NCBI GenBank assembly: GCA_002591745.1
Contig: PDLQ01000005.1
Coordinates: 62,001-126,000, forward strand
Direction: 5' to 3'
Length of the DNA: 64,000 nt
Source of the DNA: Lewinellaceae bacterium SD302
Lineage (GTDB): Bacteria > Bacteroidota > Bacteroidia > Chitinophagales > Saprospiraceae
The notes under the pieces are model-generated. The model did not search any database and was not told the DNA's origin. It saw only the letters and a list, made by a program, of their open reading frames with translations. Numbering within the stretch: the first letter of the stretch is position 1; each line of letters starts with the position of its first letter. Positions 18,177 through 28,263 of this stretch are shown here, in pieces. The position numbers were made by a program, and so were the translations under genes.

Positions 18177-18614
18177 GCTGCGAATTTACGGATTGTGCAC
18201 CCTCCTAGCGCTATCCATTAAATTATAAGCAGTTGGACAGAACTAATATTACATTTCCATCTGGTAGGTTTAGGCCATGGACAAAGCGAGATACAGCCAA
18301 GATCGTAGTGTTTACGAAGCTTTCCAATGTTGACCATGGCTAAAAGATAACGAGGGCGGTAGAGTGATTGTTGCTGTCTAATTACTAAGAGCTTGTTTGG
18401 ATTTCTATTTCCTGAAAAACAAGCCTTTAAGAACCTGACGTCACCAAAAATAGATCGCTTGACCCGCCAAGCTCACAATCTTATGGTATAGTCAGAACCA
18501 TAAATAATTGTTTTTCAGTTCATAGCAATTCCCAAATAAGCTCTTAGAAGTAGTTGATCGGAAAGCAAGTTGTTCCGATTAGCCAATCAATAGACCGCCC
18601 AAGCTCTTCAAAGT
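18177..18614. other. 438-base intergenic region holding a MITE-like element
   Basis: No gene was found. It contains the inverted-repeat element at 18385-18547 and a small stem (ATCGGAA / TTCCGAT, about 18557-18580) between that element and the pyrG stop. The 18180-18384 part is moderately AT-rich and unrecognised; two CCATGG words flank about 60 bases within it. Confidence 0.6.
18385..18547. mobile_element. MITE-like element, 163 bp, with terminal inverted repeats
   Basis: The ends CTAAGAGCTTGTTTGG (18385-18400) and CCAAATAAGCTCTTAG (18532-18547) are inverted copies with one mismatch in 16. The similarity continues inwards: TCCTGAAAAACAA on the left against the reverse complement of TTGTTTTTCAGTTC on the right. 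No coding capacity was seen. The 35044-35211 element has closely similar ends, so this is a small family without its transposase in the window. Confidence 0.7.
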
Positions 18615-20264
<1,650 letters not shown>

Positions 20265-20274
20265 TTACGGGACA

Positions 20275-20282
20275 CAAAGGTA
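20275..20282 (-). promoter_or_regulatory. -7 box of the pyrG promoter
   Basis: The minus strand reads TACCTTTG, an exact TAnnTTTG match, 19 bases before the pyrG ATG. The bases just upstream (GCCGCTTTTCC on the minus strand) recur before the lipoprotein gene at 63953-63974. Confidence 0.7.
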
Positions 20283-20449
20283 GGGAAAAGCGGCGGGCCG
20301 GTAGGGGTGTGAGAGAATAAGGTTTGATTTTTTTATTTTGGTATGGAGTAACACAAACGAACGGAAAGTTCTTCAATGTTAATTTATTGTAAATTATTTA
20401 TTAACTTAAGTCAACTTTATGCTTTTTAACAGAGTTTTAAAAGCACCAA

Positions 20450-21418
20450 ATGTCCAAATTTCGCGAATGTAATAATCCCTTTATGCGCTATTTTATCCCC
20501 TTTTTCACTTTTTTGATTATTCTGACTGTAAATTCCAGGTTAATTGCTCAACGGGAAGTAGCTATTTTGAAAACGGATCAGCGACAATCGCTCATTACCG
20601 CCAGTCAACTAACGGCAGCAGGCATTTCCTTTCCCTTCTTATTGGAACGCAACCAGATCTGGCTGGAAGCTACCGTAGAGGCCGAACGCGGCTATTTCAT
20701 TTTAGATACCGGCGCACCTACTCTATTATTGAACGATAATGACCAGCGGTCACCGAATCAATTAACTGCCGAGGGTAGGGGAGCTGCCGGCGCGGTAACA
20801 CTTACTGAACATCGGGTTAATTCTTTTTCACTGGCCGGAATCGAGCAGGGGCAACAGTCGGCCTATTTAATTGACCTCGACGGCTTTGCCAAGCGCAGTG
20901 GTAATCACCTCTTGGGAATGATCGGGCACGAACAATTAAAGGATTATGAATTATTGATCGATTGCAAAGAGCAGGAAATGAAACTCTTTCCGGCCCGCCG
21001 CAATGAACTACATAGATCGGCCCGACCGGCCTATACCCTTAGCTTTACCTATGATGAACACCTGCCGGTCATAACCCTCAGAAACGGCCGCAAGAAACTG
21101 CGCTTCGCCATAGACACCGGAGCGGGAGTTAACCTGCTGAATGCTGGCGGTGGCAAACTTCCTGCCGGCCTGCTTACCCTGGAAGAAACCGTTAATGTAA
21201 AGGGACTGGGTGAAGGTGAACAGGAATTGCCCTACGCCAAGCTGCCCGGTCTGCACCTCGACGATCTAAGTCTGGAAAAGGTGGATTTTGTACTCGCCGA
21301 TCTCAGTCACTTGCAATCAGCCGACGGCCATTCGATCGACGGCATCGTGGGGCCGGATTTTTTGCGAAATTTTCGCGTTAGTATCAATTTCCGGAAACGG
21401 AAGCTTTACGTTTGGTAA
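20450..21418 (+). CDS. Secreted retropepsin-like aspartic protease family protein
   Basis: A 322-residue protein; a second ATG at 20483 (MRYFIPFFTFLIILTVNSRL) gives a cleaner signal peptide and may be the true start. It has two half-domains, each with the aspartic protease motif: FILDTGAPTLLLN near residue 82 and FAIDTGAGVNLLN near residue 223. This is the two-lobe arrangement of Bacteroidota aspartyl-protease family proteins (retropepsin-like fold with DTG active sites). It is likely periplasmic; the substrate is unknown. It is divergent from pyrG and ends 35 bases inside the coaE gene on the opposite strand (convergent overlap 21384-21418). Confidence 0.83.
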   Translation: MSKFRECNNPFMRYFIPFFTFLIILTVNSRLIAQREVAILKTDQRQSLITASQLTAAGISFPFLLERNQIWLEATVEAERGYFILDTGAPTLLLNDNDQRSPNQLTAEGRGAAGAVTLTEHRVNSFSLAGIEQGQQSAYLIDLDGFAKRSGNHLLGMIGHEQLKDYELLIDCKEQEMKLFPARRNELHRSARPAYTLSFTYDEHLPVITLRNGRKKLRFAIDTGAGVNLLNAGGGKLPAGLLTLEETVNVKGLGEGEQELPYAKLPGLHLDDLSLEKVDFVLADLSHLQSADGHSIDGIVGPDFLRNFRVSINFRKRKLYVW

Positions 21419-22190
21419 GTATATCGTGTATCGCTAATACCTGAGGCACCAGCAGTTTTTGTCCATCGTTCTCAATTCGATGATCTGCCAATTCCAGCTT
21501 CTTTTCCTCGGGCCACTGTCTGGCCATTCTGGCCCTGACTTGCTCGCTGCTACTGCCGTCACGGGCCATTACCCTGTTCAGTCTGGTGGCTTCCGGAGCG
21601 GTAACCAGGATTACTGCATCCAAGACTTTATAACCACCCGTTTCGAAGGTGATTGCCGCTTCGTAAAGAGTGTAGGGTGCTTTTTGTAGGTCGTGCCAGG
21701 CCCGACTGTCTTTGGCTACGGCGGGGTGTACGATAGCATTTAGTAGGGCCAGTTTTTCGGGATATTCGAATACCTGGGCGGCCAGAAAAGCTCGGTTGAG
21801 TTGATAGCTTTTTGGTGACTTTAAATCTGCCCGGTCAGGAACCAGTCCGGTGGAAGGAACAGGTTCTTCATCGGACTGAGATATTTCAGTTTTTAGACGA
21901 TCGTTAGATTGTTCGACGCTAGTTGTTTGTCCATCATCAACTTCACCAGCTTTGCTACCCCGTCCGACCTGGCGCCTGGCCGGGCGGGTTTGAAGTCCGT
22001 ACGAATAGACTTCCTCTCCGAAAACATCCGTGATTTGATTCCGGATATCTTCCCGTTCCACCATTAGCCGCTTTGCCCGCTCATCAGCGTAATAGACCGG
22101 AACGTTGAGCAATTCGAAAATTTTGGCAACCGTACTTTTGCCACTACCAATATTGCCGGTTAGACCGACGCGAAGACCTGATTGACTCAT
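21384..22190 (-). CDS. coaE: Dephospho-CoA kinase with a ~65-residue repeat-derived insertion
   Basis: A 268-residue protein; the family usually has about 195-210. P-loop GLTGNIGSGKST at residues 9-20, then YADERAKRLM. After the core resumes at YQLNRAFLAAQVF, the conserved HPAV, FETGGYKVLDAVILVTAP and RMARQWPEEKK follow. It catalyses the last CoA step, ATP-dependent phosphorylation of the 3'-OH of dephospho-CoA. Residues 64-128, between FGEEVYS and YQLNRAF where homologues have only a short turn, are a hydrophilic insert (GLQTRPARRQVGRGSKAGEV, later LVPDRADLKS) encoded by a palindrome-ended element. The gene is almost certainly functional, being essential and having no other copy here, so the insert must be tolerated. 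Confidence 0.93.
   Translation of the reverse strand: MSQSGLRVGLTGNIGSGKSTVAKIFELLNVPVYYADERAKRLMVEREDIRNQITDVFGEEVYSYGLQTRPARRQVGRGSKAGEVDDGQTTSVEQSNDRLKTEISQSDEEPVPSTGLVPDRADLKSPKSYQLNRAFLAAQVFEYPEKLALLNAIVHPAVAKDSRAWHDLQKAPYTLYEAAITFETGGYKVLDAVILVTAPEATRLNRVMARDGSSSEQVRARMARQWPEEKKLELADHRIENDGQKLLVPQVLAIHDILTKRKASVSGN
21807..22001. mobile_element. Palindromic repeat element inserted in frame in coaE
   Basis: Left arm 21817-21843 (begins GACTTTAAATCTGCCCGG) and right arm 21971-21997 (ends GGCGGGTTTGAAGTC) are imperfect inverted copies, about 21 of 27 positions matching. The right half (21951-21997: TTTGCTACCCCGTCCGACC then GCGCCTGGCCGGGCGGG) is closely similar to 43994-44042 in the GH26 gene. 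The insert length keeps the coaE frame open. Confidence 0.75.
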
Positions 22191-22225
22191 GCAGGCAATT
22201 TAGTATTTATCTCTATCTTTTGGCC

Positions 22226-22726
22226 GTGATCCGACGCATTGAAAATTTCGTGGCCTTCATCGGTCGTTCCGTAGCCTGGCTGAACGTGCTGCTGATCTTG
22301 CTCATCATCGTCGATGTGATCTTGCGCGCTGTGCTGGACCTCACGGCAGTCTGGGTCACCGAAGTACAGTGGCACTTGTTCTCACTGATTTTTTTGCTGG
22401 GTGCGCCCTATGCTCTTCAGGAGGATCGTCACGTACGGGTCGACCTTTTTTACGAGCGATTTTCGGCCAAAGATCGTGCTACCGTCGATCTATGGGGTAC
22501 CCTGATCTTCCTGATTCCCTGGTCGATCCTGTTGATGGTCACTGGCAGTCAGTATGCCTACGAGGCCTGGTTAAGTGGAGAAGGTTCGCCCAATCCCGGC
22601 GGACTGCCCACCTTCGTCCCGATTAAGCTGATGATTCCCTTTTCGGCCCTATTGTTACTGTTGCAGGGACTGGCCCTGGCCTGGAAAAACAACCTGCTCC
22701 TGCGGGAAGAAAATACCGCCGTATGA
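22226..22726 (+). CDS. dctQ: TRAP transporter small permease (DctQ-like)
   Basis: A protein of about 166 residues with four membrane segments: WLNVLLILLIIVDVIL, LFSLIFLLGAPYAL, LIFLIPWSILLMVTG and ALLLLLQGLAL. The diagnostic QWHLFSLIFLLGA...LQEDRHVRVDLFYER region is typical of the DctQ/SiaQ family. No ATG is available; GTG 22226 or TTG 22220 are the candidate starts. A near-consensus -7 box (TATCTTTTG, 22214-22222) lies directly before them, which would make the message nearly leaderless. It overlaps the large permease gene by the ATGA junction at 22723. Confidence 0.88.
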   Translation: MIRRIENFVAFIGRSVAWLNVLLILLIIVDVILRAVLDLTAVWVTEVQWHLFSLIFLLGAPYALQEDRHVRVDLFYERFSAKDRATVDLWGTLIFLIPWSILLMVTGSQYAYEAWLSGEGSPNPGGLPTFVPIKLMIPFSALLLLLQGLALAWKNNLLLREENTAV

Positions 22727-24027
22727 GTTTGGCCGTTATCGCCATTATCCTTTTCGTCAGTATTTTTTTGCTGATTCTTTACGGTTACCCCGTAGCCTTT
22801 ACGTTGGGTGGTTTATCATTGATCTACGCCCTTTGCTTCTTAGACCCTACGGATATCGGCCTGTTGCCCAACCGCGTGATGGGCATTATGGAGAACTACC
22901 TATTATTGGCCGTGCCGCTGTTCATTTTTATGGGAATCATGCTGGAGAAAAGCGGGCTGGCGGAAAAAATGCTGCAGACGATGACGGCACTATTCGGTCG
23001 TTTGCGGGGCGGCATGGCCGTATCGGTCATCATTGTCGGCGCTTTGCTGGCAGCCTCCACCGGCATTGTAGGCGCTACGGTGGTGACCATGGGCCTGATC
23101 TCTCTGCCTCCCATGCTACGCAATGGTTACCGACCTGAGCTGGCTACCGGTACGATTGCCGCTTCGGGAACTCTGGGGCAGATCATTCCGCCTTCGGTAG
23201 TACTGGTGCTTTTAGGGAGTGTGCTGGGTGTATCGGTGGGCGATCTTTTCCGCGAAGCCCTGTTGCCGGGGGTTATCTTGGTGGTTGCTTACGTACTCTA
23301 CGTGGTGTTTTACGGCTTGCTGAGACCGGCTTCGGTTCCCCGCATCAGCGAAGAAGACCTCCAGCGGTTCCGCCGGGGAGACGAGACTGACGGGGCCTCC
23401 TTCTTTCGCCGTCTGTTGGAGAGCCTGATCTTGCCCTTACTCCTGATCCTGGCCGTTTTAGGCTCCATTTTTATGGGTTATGCTTCCCCTACCGAAGCCG
23501 CCGCAATCGGGGCTGCGGGCGCTACGTTACTGACCATGCTGCAGGGGAAGTTCGATTGGCCAACCCTGCGCCTGGTCGCCCGGGAAACTACCCATCTGAC
23601 CAGCATGGTTTTTATGATTCTGCTGGGTGCCACGACTTTCTCCCTGGTTTTTCGTCAACTGGGGGGTGACCGTTTTCTGGTCGACCTGATACTGGCCGCC
23701 GAACTGAGTCCCAATGTCTTTATCCTCCTGGTGATGATCATTGTTTTCATCGCCGGGTTTTTCATCGATTTCATCGAAATCATTTTCATTATCGTACCCG
23801 TAGTAGCCCCAATTTTTGCGGCTATGGGTATCGACCTCGTCTGGATCGGCATTCTGCTGGCCCTCAACCTCCAGACTTCTTTCTTAACGCCACCATTCGG
23901 ATTCTCCCTCTTCTATTTGAAGGGGGTCGCTCCACCGGAAGTAAAAACGGGGCACCTGTACCGGGGTATTTTGCCTTTTCTGATTATTCAGGTATTGGTA
24001 CTACTGGGAGTGTTCTGGATGGGATAG
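22723..24027 (+). CDS. dctM: TRAP transporter large permease (DctM-like)
   Basis: A 434-residue, 12-13 segment membrane protein of the DctM/SiaM family: GYPVAFTLGG, NYLLLAVPLFIFMGIMLEKSG, GIVGATVVTMGLISLPPML, then GTIAASGTLGQIIPPSVVLV, the family signature. With DctQ it would form the sodium-driven permease of a tripartite ATP-independent transporter for organic acids or similar solutes. No substrate-binding DctP gene lies beside the pair; in this family it is usually adjacent. Translational coupling with dctQ is visible. Transcription likely ends in the palindrome array at 24101-24176. Confidence 0.93.
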   Translation: MSLAVIAIILFVSIFLLILYGYPVAFTLGGLSLIYALCFLDPTDIGLLPNRVMGIMENYLLLAVPLFIFMGIMLEKSGLAEKMLQTMTALFGRLRGGMAVSVIIVGALLAASTGIVGATVVTMGLISLPPMLRNGYRPELATGTIAASGTLGQIIPPSVVLVLLGSVLGVSVGDLFREALLPGVILVVAYVLYVVFYGLLRPASVPRISEEDLQRFRRGDETDGASFFRRLLESLILPLLLILAVLGSIFMGYASPTEAAAIGAAGATLLTMLQGKFDWPTLRLVARETTHLTSMVFMILLGATTFSLVFRQLGGDRFLVDLILAAELSPNVFILLVMIIVFIAGFFIDFIEIIFIIVPVVAPIFAAMGIDLVWIGILLALNLQTSFLTPPFGFSLFYLKGVAPPEVKTGHLYRGILPFLIIQVLVLLGVFWMG

Positions 24028-24100
24028 TGGACGTTCGTTTCTTGCTTGTGGTGGACTTGGTTTGAAGATTAACGCTTTGTTCTTCGATTTCATCCCCCCT

Positions 24101-24176
24101 ACAAGATCGCTTCAGCGATCATCCAAAAGGCGCTTGCGCCGTCCACGAGCCGAAGGCGTCTACAAGCGAAGCGTCT
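24101..24176. repeat. REP-like array of mini-palindromes between convergent genes
   Basis: Successive units GATCGCTTCAGCGATC, GGCGCTTGCGCC and CGAAGCG are separated by TCCA(A/C).. and TCTACAAG spacers. The unit CCAAAAGGCGCTTGCGCC recurs as CCAAAAGGCGCTCATGCC at about 60381. The array fills the space between the dctM stop and the Smr-protein stop and may double as a bidirectional terminator. Confidence 0.6.
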
Positions 24177-25227
24177 AAAACCGCACCCGCGTAGCTCCAT
24201 TTCCGTACCGCTCGAAATACTCGTTCACGTAAGAGGAAACAAAAGACATTGTTTTCAATTCTGCGTGAACGGCGGCTCTCAATTTGCCTTCTCCGATACC
24301 GTGAATGATGTAAATTTCGTCAACGCCGAGATTATAAGCGCGCTGTACGTAAGACCTGAAATATTCGAGCTGTACACCCAGGTGCTTACCTTTGCCTACT
24401 CGCTTAGCTGCCCCTGGCAAAGATTCAATATGGAGATCGATCTCCCGGGGGAAAGCGGCCAATTCAGCGGGGTTGGGGGTGCGTTCGTATAAGCTTTTGG
24501 AATTACCATTTCTTTTTCCGGCTTCCTGTTTGGTGAGGGCACTCAGGCTACCTTTTATGGCACCTTTAGGCGGTTGAGGGTCCAGGTTGGGGAGGATGAT
24601 GTAATGGTGTACCCGGCGATTGAGGAGGGGGGCAGTGAGTAACTGACGGAAAAACTGCTTGGGTTTTAGCTTGAGTTGTCGGTGAAGTTTTGGTCCGGTA
24701 CCGCCTGCGAGTTGCCGCCGTACTTCCAACCCGACGGAAGGCTGATCATTCAATTCGTTATGTTTCAGTTCACCGACTTCCACGTAGGAGCTGCCGGCGA
24801 GCTTTCCCACCCGCGTCCAGGCCTCGCGCCCGGTAAAAGTGAGGGTGAGTTGGAAGATCACTGGTAATCGAGTATCGTTGATCAGGTAAATGCGGTAGCG
24901 GGTGGGGGCGGCTCCGGGAGCGCTGACTACGGGATCGAAGGCCAGTTGAATGCCCCAGGGCTTTAGAATGGTGTACTCCAGGCCAAGGTCCACGGGAGAA
25001 GGTTCCTCCTGATTTGGGGCTTTGCCTTCCAGGTAACGAGCGCCGCCGCTGGCTTTGCCGTCCGGGGGCAGATCGTGCTCATAAGTCAGGCTATCGGTAG
25101 GTACGGGAATGTGGCCCAGCCCCCCGTCCAGGCGTACTTCCACAAGGTCATCCCCCAGGATTTTACTGACGGAGCCGACGTCGCCGGTCTGCCGTAATTT
25201 TACCCGACTTCCAATGGTATATAGCAT
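24175..25227 (-). CDS. DUF2027 / Smr domain protein
   Basis: A 350-residue protein. ATG 25227 (MLYTIGSRVKLRQTGDVG) is chosen because the N-terminal SH3-like segment starts there; the frame runs on upstream, but that part contains the dispersed motif (25250-25270). The N-terminal ~60 residues and the central beta-rich region fit DUF2027, common in Bacteroidota. The C-terminal ~85 residues are a Smr domain: EIDLHIESL near residue 266 and IYIIHGIGEGKLR near residue 312. Smr domains of the MutS2 type are nucleases; here MutS parts are absent, so nucleic-acid cleavage is possible but unproven. It is divergent from the methyltransferase gene. Confidence 0.85.
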   Translation of the reverse strand: MLYTIGSRVKLRQTGDVGSVSKILGDDLVEVRLDGGLGHIPVPTDSLTYEHDLPPDGKASGGARYLEGKAPNQEEPSPVDLGLEYTILKPWGIQLAFDPVVSAPGAAPTRYRIYLINDTRLPVIFQLTLTFTGREAWTRVGKLAGSSYVEVGELKHNELNDQPSVGLEVRRQLAGGTGPKLHRQLKLKPKQFFRQLLTAPLLNRRVHHYIILPNLDPQPPKGAIKGSLSALTKQEAGKRNGNSKSLYERTPNPAELAAFPREIDLHIESLPGAAKRVGKGKHLGVQLEYFRSYVQRAYNLGVDEIYIIHGIGEGKLRAAVHAELKTMSFVSSYVNEYFERYGNGATRVRF

Positions 25228-25336
25228 GATGACCGAAGGTCTGAATTTTTTGGCTGGCAAAGTAGCAATGTGGATGAAAAACAGGAGCTTTGTGCGGATA
25301 ACTTTACGGGCACAAAACCCAACAAGCTTCACCAAG

Positions 25337-25984
25337 ATGAAATGGAAAATAGCCCAATATCTCGAACGACGTTGGTGGAAGCACTACCTCCGCCAGAAAG
25401 ACGCAGCCGAGTATTTGACGGACAAACGCCAATACTGGCAACGAACTTTAAATCAGTTAGGGCATAGCGCCAAAGCAGGTAACGCAAGTTTGGACGCCGG
25501 TTGTGGTCCGGCGGGCATTTTTATTCTGTTGCACGACCAGGAAAGGGTAACGGCTCTCGATCCATTGCTGGAGCGTTACGCCACGGACCTGGATATCTTT
25601 TCCTTCTCCGGTTATCCGAAAGTAGATTTTATCACCAGTCCCCTGGAAACGGCTAGCCTGCCTGCTGCGGGTTTCGAAACCATTTACTGTTTTAATGCCA
25701 TCAACCACGTCAGAGACTGGGAACTGGCGCTGGACCGACTCACTGAATGGGCCGCCCCCGGAGCTACCATGCTCATCAGTAGCGACGTTCATCGACGGCC
25801 CTGGCTGAAACGAATTTTCCGCTTATTACCAGGTGATCTACTACATCCCCAACAGCACGATGCCGAAGCATACCATAATGCCCTGGTAAAGCGCGATTGG
25901 CGCATTGACGAAAAGGTGATTTTGCGGGAGGAATTAATCTTTAACTACGTGGGGTGGCGGGTCGTGAAAGTAGGGCCGAAATAA
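25337..25984 (+). CDS. Class I SAM-dependent methyltransferase
   Basis: A 215-residue protein. ATG 25337 (MKWKIAQYLERRWWKHYL) gives a sensible N-terminus; upstream codons overlap the divergent Smr gene. Motif I is LDAGCGPAGIFILL at about residue 56, the acidic motif II region TALDPLLERY follows, and FNAINHVRDWELALDRL is the post-motif region of Methyltransf_11-type enzymes. The C-terminal part (EAYHNALVKRDWRI) is typical of small-molecule methyltransferases. The substrate is unknown. The end overlaps the probable start of the patatin gene, suggesting co-transcription. Confidence 0.85.
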   Translation: MKWKIAQYLERRWWKHYLRQKDAAEYLTDKRQYWQRTLNQLGHSAKAGNASLDAGCGPAGIFILLHDQERVTALDPLLERYATDLDIFSFSGYPKVDFITSPLETASLPAAGFETIYCFNAINHVRDWELALDRLTEWAAPGATMLISSDVHRRPWLKRIFRLLPGDLLHPQQHDAEAYHNALVKRDWRIDEKVILREELIFNYVGWRVVKVGPK

Positions 25985-26844
25985 AAATCCGACCTCGGCT
26001 AGAACCCTTGCCCCTTCCGCTAGTTTCCTATAAAACTTCTTTACTCATCGAATTCAAAAATCTTACTCCAGATCATTCCATCGGCATCACCCTCTCCGGC
26101 GGCGGTGCCCGCGGCGCGGCCCACATCGGCGTTCTGCGGGCGCTGGGCGAAGCAGGTATTGTGCCCGATAAGGTTGTCGGTGTCAGTGCCGGAGCTATTG
26201 CCGGCGTACTCTATGCCGCTGGACTGAGTCCGGATGAAATGCTGGATTTTGTCAAGGAAATATCCATGGTCAAGGTGATCAAATTCGGTATACCCCGAAC
26301 TGGATTGACGACTATGGATTACCTCCGCGAGCGACTGGGCACGGTACTGGAGAACGATGATTTCATGGAGTTGAAACGACCACTCTGCGTGGGAGCCACG
26401 AACCTGAATACCGGAAAATTTCAACTCTTCGACCAGGGGCCGCTCATCGAGGCGGTAGCCGCCAGCTGTTCCATTCCTTTCGTATTCAAGCCGGTAGAGT
26501 TGAATGGCGAACTGTTCGTGGATGGCGGCATTATGTGTAACATGCCCGTGGAGCCACTGGAAGACCAGGTCGATTACATCATCGGTTCCAACCTCATCCC
26601 GGAGAGCCACGTGCCCGTTAGTGATCTCACCAGCGTGATCGGAATTTCCTGGCGCTGTTTCGATCTTTCCGTCATGGCCAATACCCTGAACTGCCGGCCC
26701 TGCTGCGACTTGCTCTTTGAGCCGCCTGCAGTGGCTAATCACAACATCTTTTCGTTTAAAAAAATTCAGGAGCTACACGATATCGGCTATAACTACGCCA
26801 AAACAAAGATCACTGAGCTTCGGAGCGTAACCGATCTGGTGTAG
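25954..26844 (+). CDS. Patatin-like phospholipase family protein
   Basis: Up to 296 residues. The conserved region starts at ITLSGGGARGAAHIG (oxyanion loop) and continues with VVGVSAGAIAG (nucleophile Ser in GxSxG) and LFVDGGIMCNMPV (catalytic Asp in DGG). This matches the bacterial RssA-like patatins, serine lipid acyl hydrolases. The start is uncertain: GTG 25954 overlaps the methyltransferase gene by 31 bases, TTG 26008 is an alternative, and no ATG precedes the conserved core. No signal peptide is visible, so the enzyme is probably cytoplasmic. It is followed by aspartokinase after 51 bases. Confidence 0.9.
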   Translation: MAGRESRAEIKIRPRLEPLPLPLVSYKTSLLIEFKNLTPDHSIGITLSGGGARGAAHIGVLRALGEAGIVPDKVVGVSAGAIAGVLYAAGLSPDEMLDFVKEISMVKVIKFGIPRTGLTTMDYLRERLGTVLENDDFMELKRPLCVGATNLNTGKFQLFDQGPLIEAVAASCSIPFVFKPVELNGELFVDGGIMCNMPVEPLEDQVDYIIGSNLIPESHVPVSDLTSVIGISWRCFDLSVMANTLNCRPCCDLLFEPPAVANHNIFSFKKIQELHDIGYNYAKTKITELRSVTDLV

Positions 26845-26895
26845 CACTATTCTTAATCTTCCCCCGCTTACCTTTACCCCCAGACCAACTACTGT

Positions 26896-28206
26896 ATGCA
26901 AGTATTTAAATTCGGTGGAGCCTCACTGCGCGACGCGGCAGCCATTCGCAACGTTGCCACTATTCTGGAAAAATACCAGCAGGAAGAACTGCTCGTCGTC
27001 GTTTCGGCCATTGGTAAGACTACCAATGCGCTGGAAAAGGTCGCTGAAGCCTATCACCGTGGACTGGTAGAAGAGGCCCGCACCCACCTATATGAGGTGC
27101 GTGATGCCCACCTGATCATTGTCGCAGAGCTCTTTGATGGCCAGTTGCCCGAAGAACTGGGTGCCAACCTCAATGACCTTATCGTGAGCGTGGAGTGGGC
27201 ATTGGAAGATCCGCCCAACGAAAATTACGATTACGACTACGACCAGATCGTCTCTCTCGGTGAATTGATGAGTAGCCATCTCGTAGCTGCTTACCTGAAC
27301 CATCGTGAACTGACTACCCGCTGGCTGGATGCCCGCGACGTGATCATCACCGACAACATCTACCGAGAAGGATGGGTTCAGTGGCCGGCTACCCAGGAAC
27401 GGGCCACTAAAATGATTCCGCCACTTTTCAAAGATGGCGCGATGGTACTTACCCAAGGGTTCATTGGCAGCACTACCGAGAACTTTACCACTACCCTCGG
27501 CCGGGAAGGTTCCGATTATACTGCCGCCATCTTCAGCTACTGCCTCGACGCAGAGCGGATGAGTATTTGGAAAGACGTACCCGGGGTGCTCACCGCCGAC
27601 CCCCGTAAATTCGACAACGTCAGTAAACTCGATCGCCTCAGCTATAAGGAGGCCATTGAAATGACTTACTACGGGGCCAAGGTCATCCACCCCAAGACGA
27701 TCAAGCCACTACAAAACAAGAACATCCCGCTTTACGTCCGTTCATTTTTAGAGCCCGACGCAAGTGGCACCCTGGTTAGTAGCGAAGTGGAAGAAGCCTA
27801 TCCGCCACTGGTGGCCATCGAAGACCAACAGGCGCTGGTTCACATCAGTACCCGCGACTTCAGCTTCGTGGCCGAGCACCACATCAAGGAACTCTTCGAA
27901 CAGGTCACCGAACTCCGCCTTCAGGTAAACATGATGCAAAACCGTGCCATCTCTTTCAACATGGTCTTCAACGACGTCGACGATAAGGTAGATCGCTTCT
28001 GCCAAAGCATCGACGCGAACTATAAAACCATGATCGATCGCGACCTGGAACTGATCACCGTTCGCCATTATACCCCCGAAGTTGTTGAAAGCCTCCGCAA
28101 AGGCAAGATCGTCAAACTCGAAGCCCGGCTACCAGCTACCCTGCAGATGGTAGTGAAAGATGCGCCGGTGATGTCTCGGAAGAGTAGTGATAGAATAAGT
28201 CAATAA
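26896..28206 (+). CDS. lysC: Aspartate kinase
   Basis: A 436-residue monofunctional aspartokinase. The kinase domain opens with MQVFKFGGASLRD, continues with VVVSAIGKTTNALE, and has LGREGSDYTAAIFSY (the usual GRGGSD site) and WKDVPGVLTADPR. Conserved ALSYKEA-type sequence (LSYKEAIEMTYYGAKVIHP) follows. The C-terminal ~130 residues form a reduced ACT-type regulatory region. It catalyses the first step of the aspartate pathway (lysine, threonine, methionine and diaminopimelate). The adjoining genes do not belong to the pathway. Confidence 0.94.
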   Translation: MQVFKFGGASLRDAAAIRNVATILEKYQQEELLVVVSAIGKTTNALEKVAEAYHRGLVEEARTHLYEVRDAHLIIVAELFDGQLPEELGANLNDLIVSVEWALEDPPNENYDYDYDQIVSLGELMSSHLVAAYLNHRELTTRWLDARDVIITDNIYREGWVQWPATQERATKMIPPLFKDGAMVLTQGFIGSTTENFTTTLGREGSDYTAAIFSYCLDAERMSIWKDVPGVLTADPRKFDNVSKLDRLSYKEAIEMTYYGAKVIHPKTIKPLQNKNIPLYVRSFLEPDASGTLVSSEVEEAYPPLVAIEDQQALVHISTRDFSFVAEHHIKELFEQVTELRLQVNMMQNRAISFNMVFNDVDDKVDRFCQSIDANYKTMIDRDLELITVRHYTPEVVESLRKGKIVKLEARLPATLQMVVKDAPVMSRKSSDRISQ

Positions 28207-28263
28207 TTGGATGGTAAAAGGCCTCATTGAATCACTGTCTCATTAGCCCCTTCAATCATTAGC

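Noticed and set aside
25250-25270. The motif as a general promoter box (TACTTTG)
   Set aside because: It fits for the Smr and uvrC genes, but several copies point away from genes, abut stop codons or lie within coding regions, so a general promoter role was not accepted.
26041-26742. Minus-strand ORF of 233 codons opposite the patatin gene
   Set aside because: Patatin motifs on the plus strand are unambiguous; the antisense protein shows no recognisable features.
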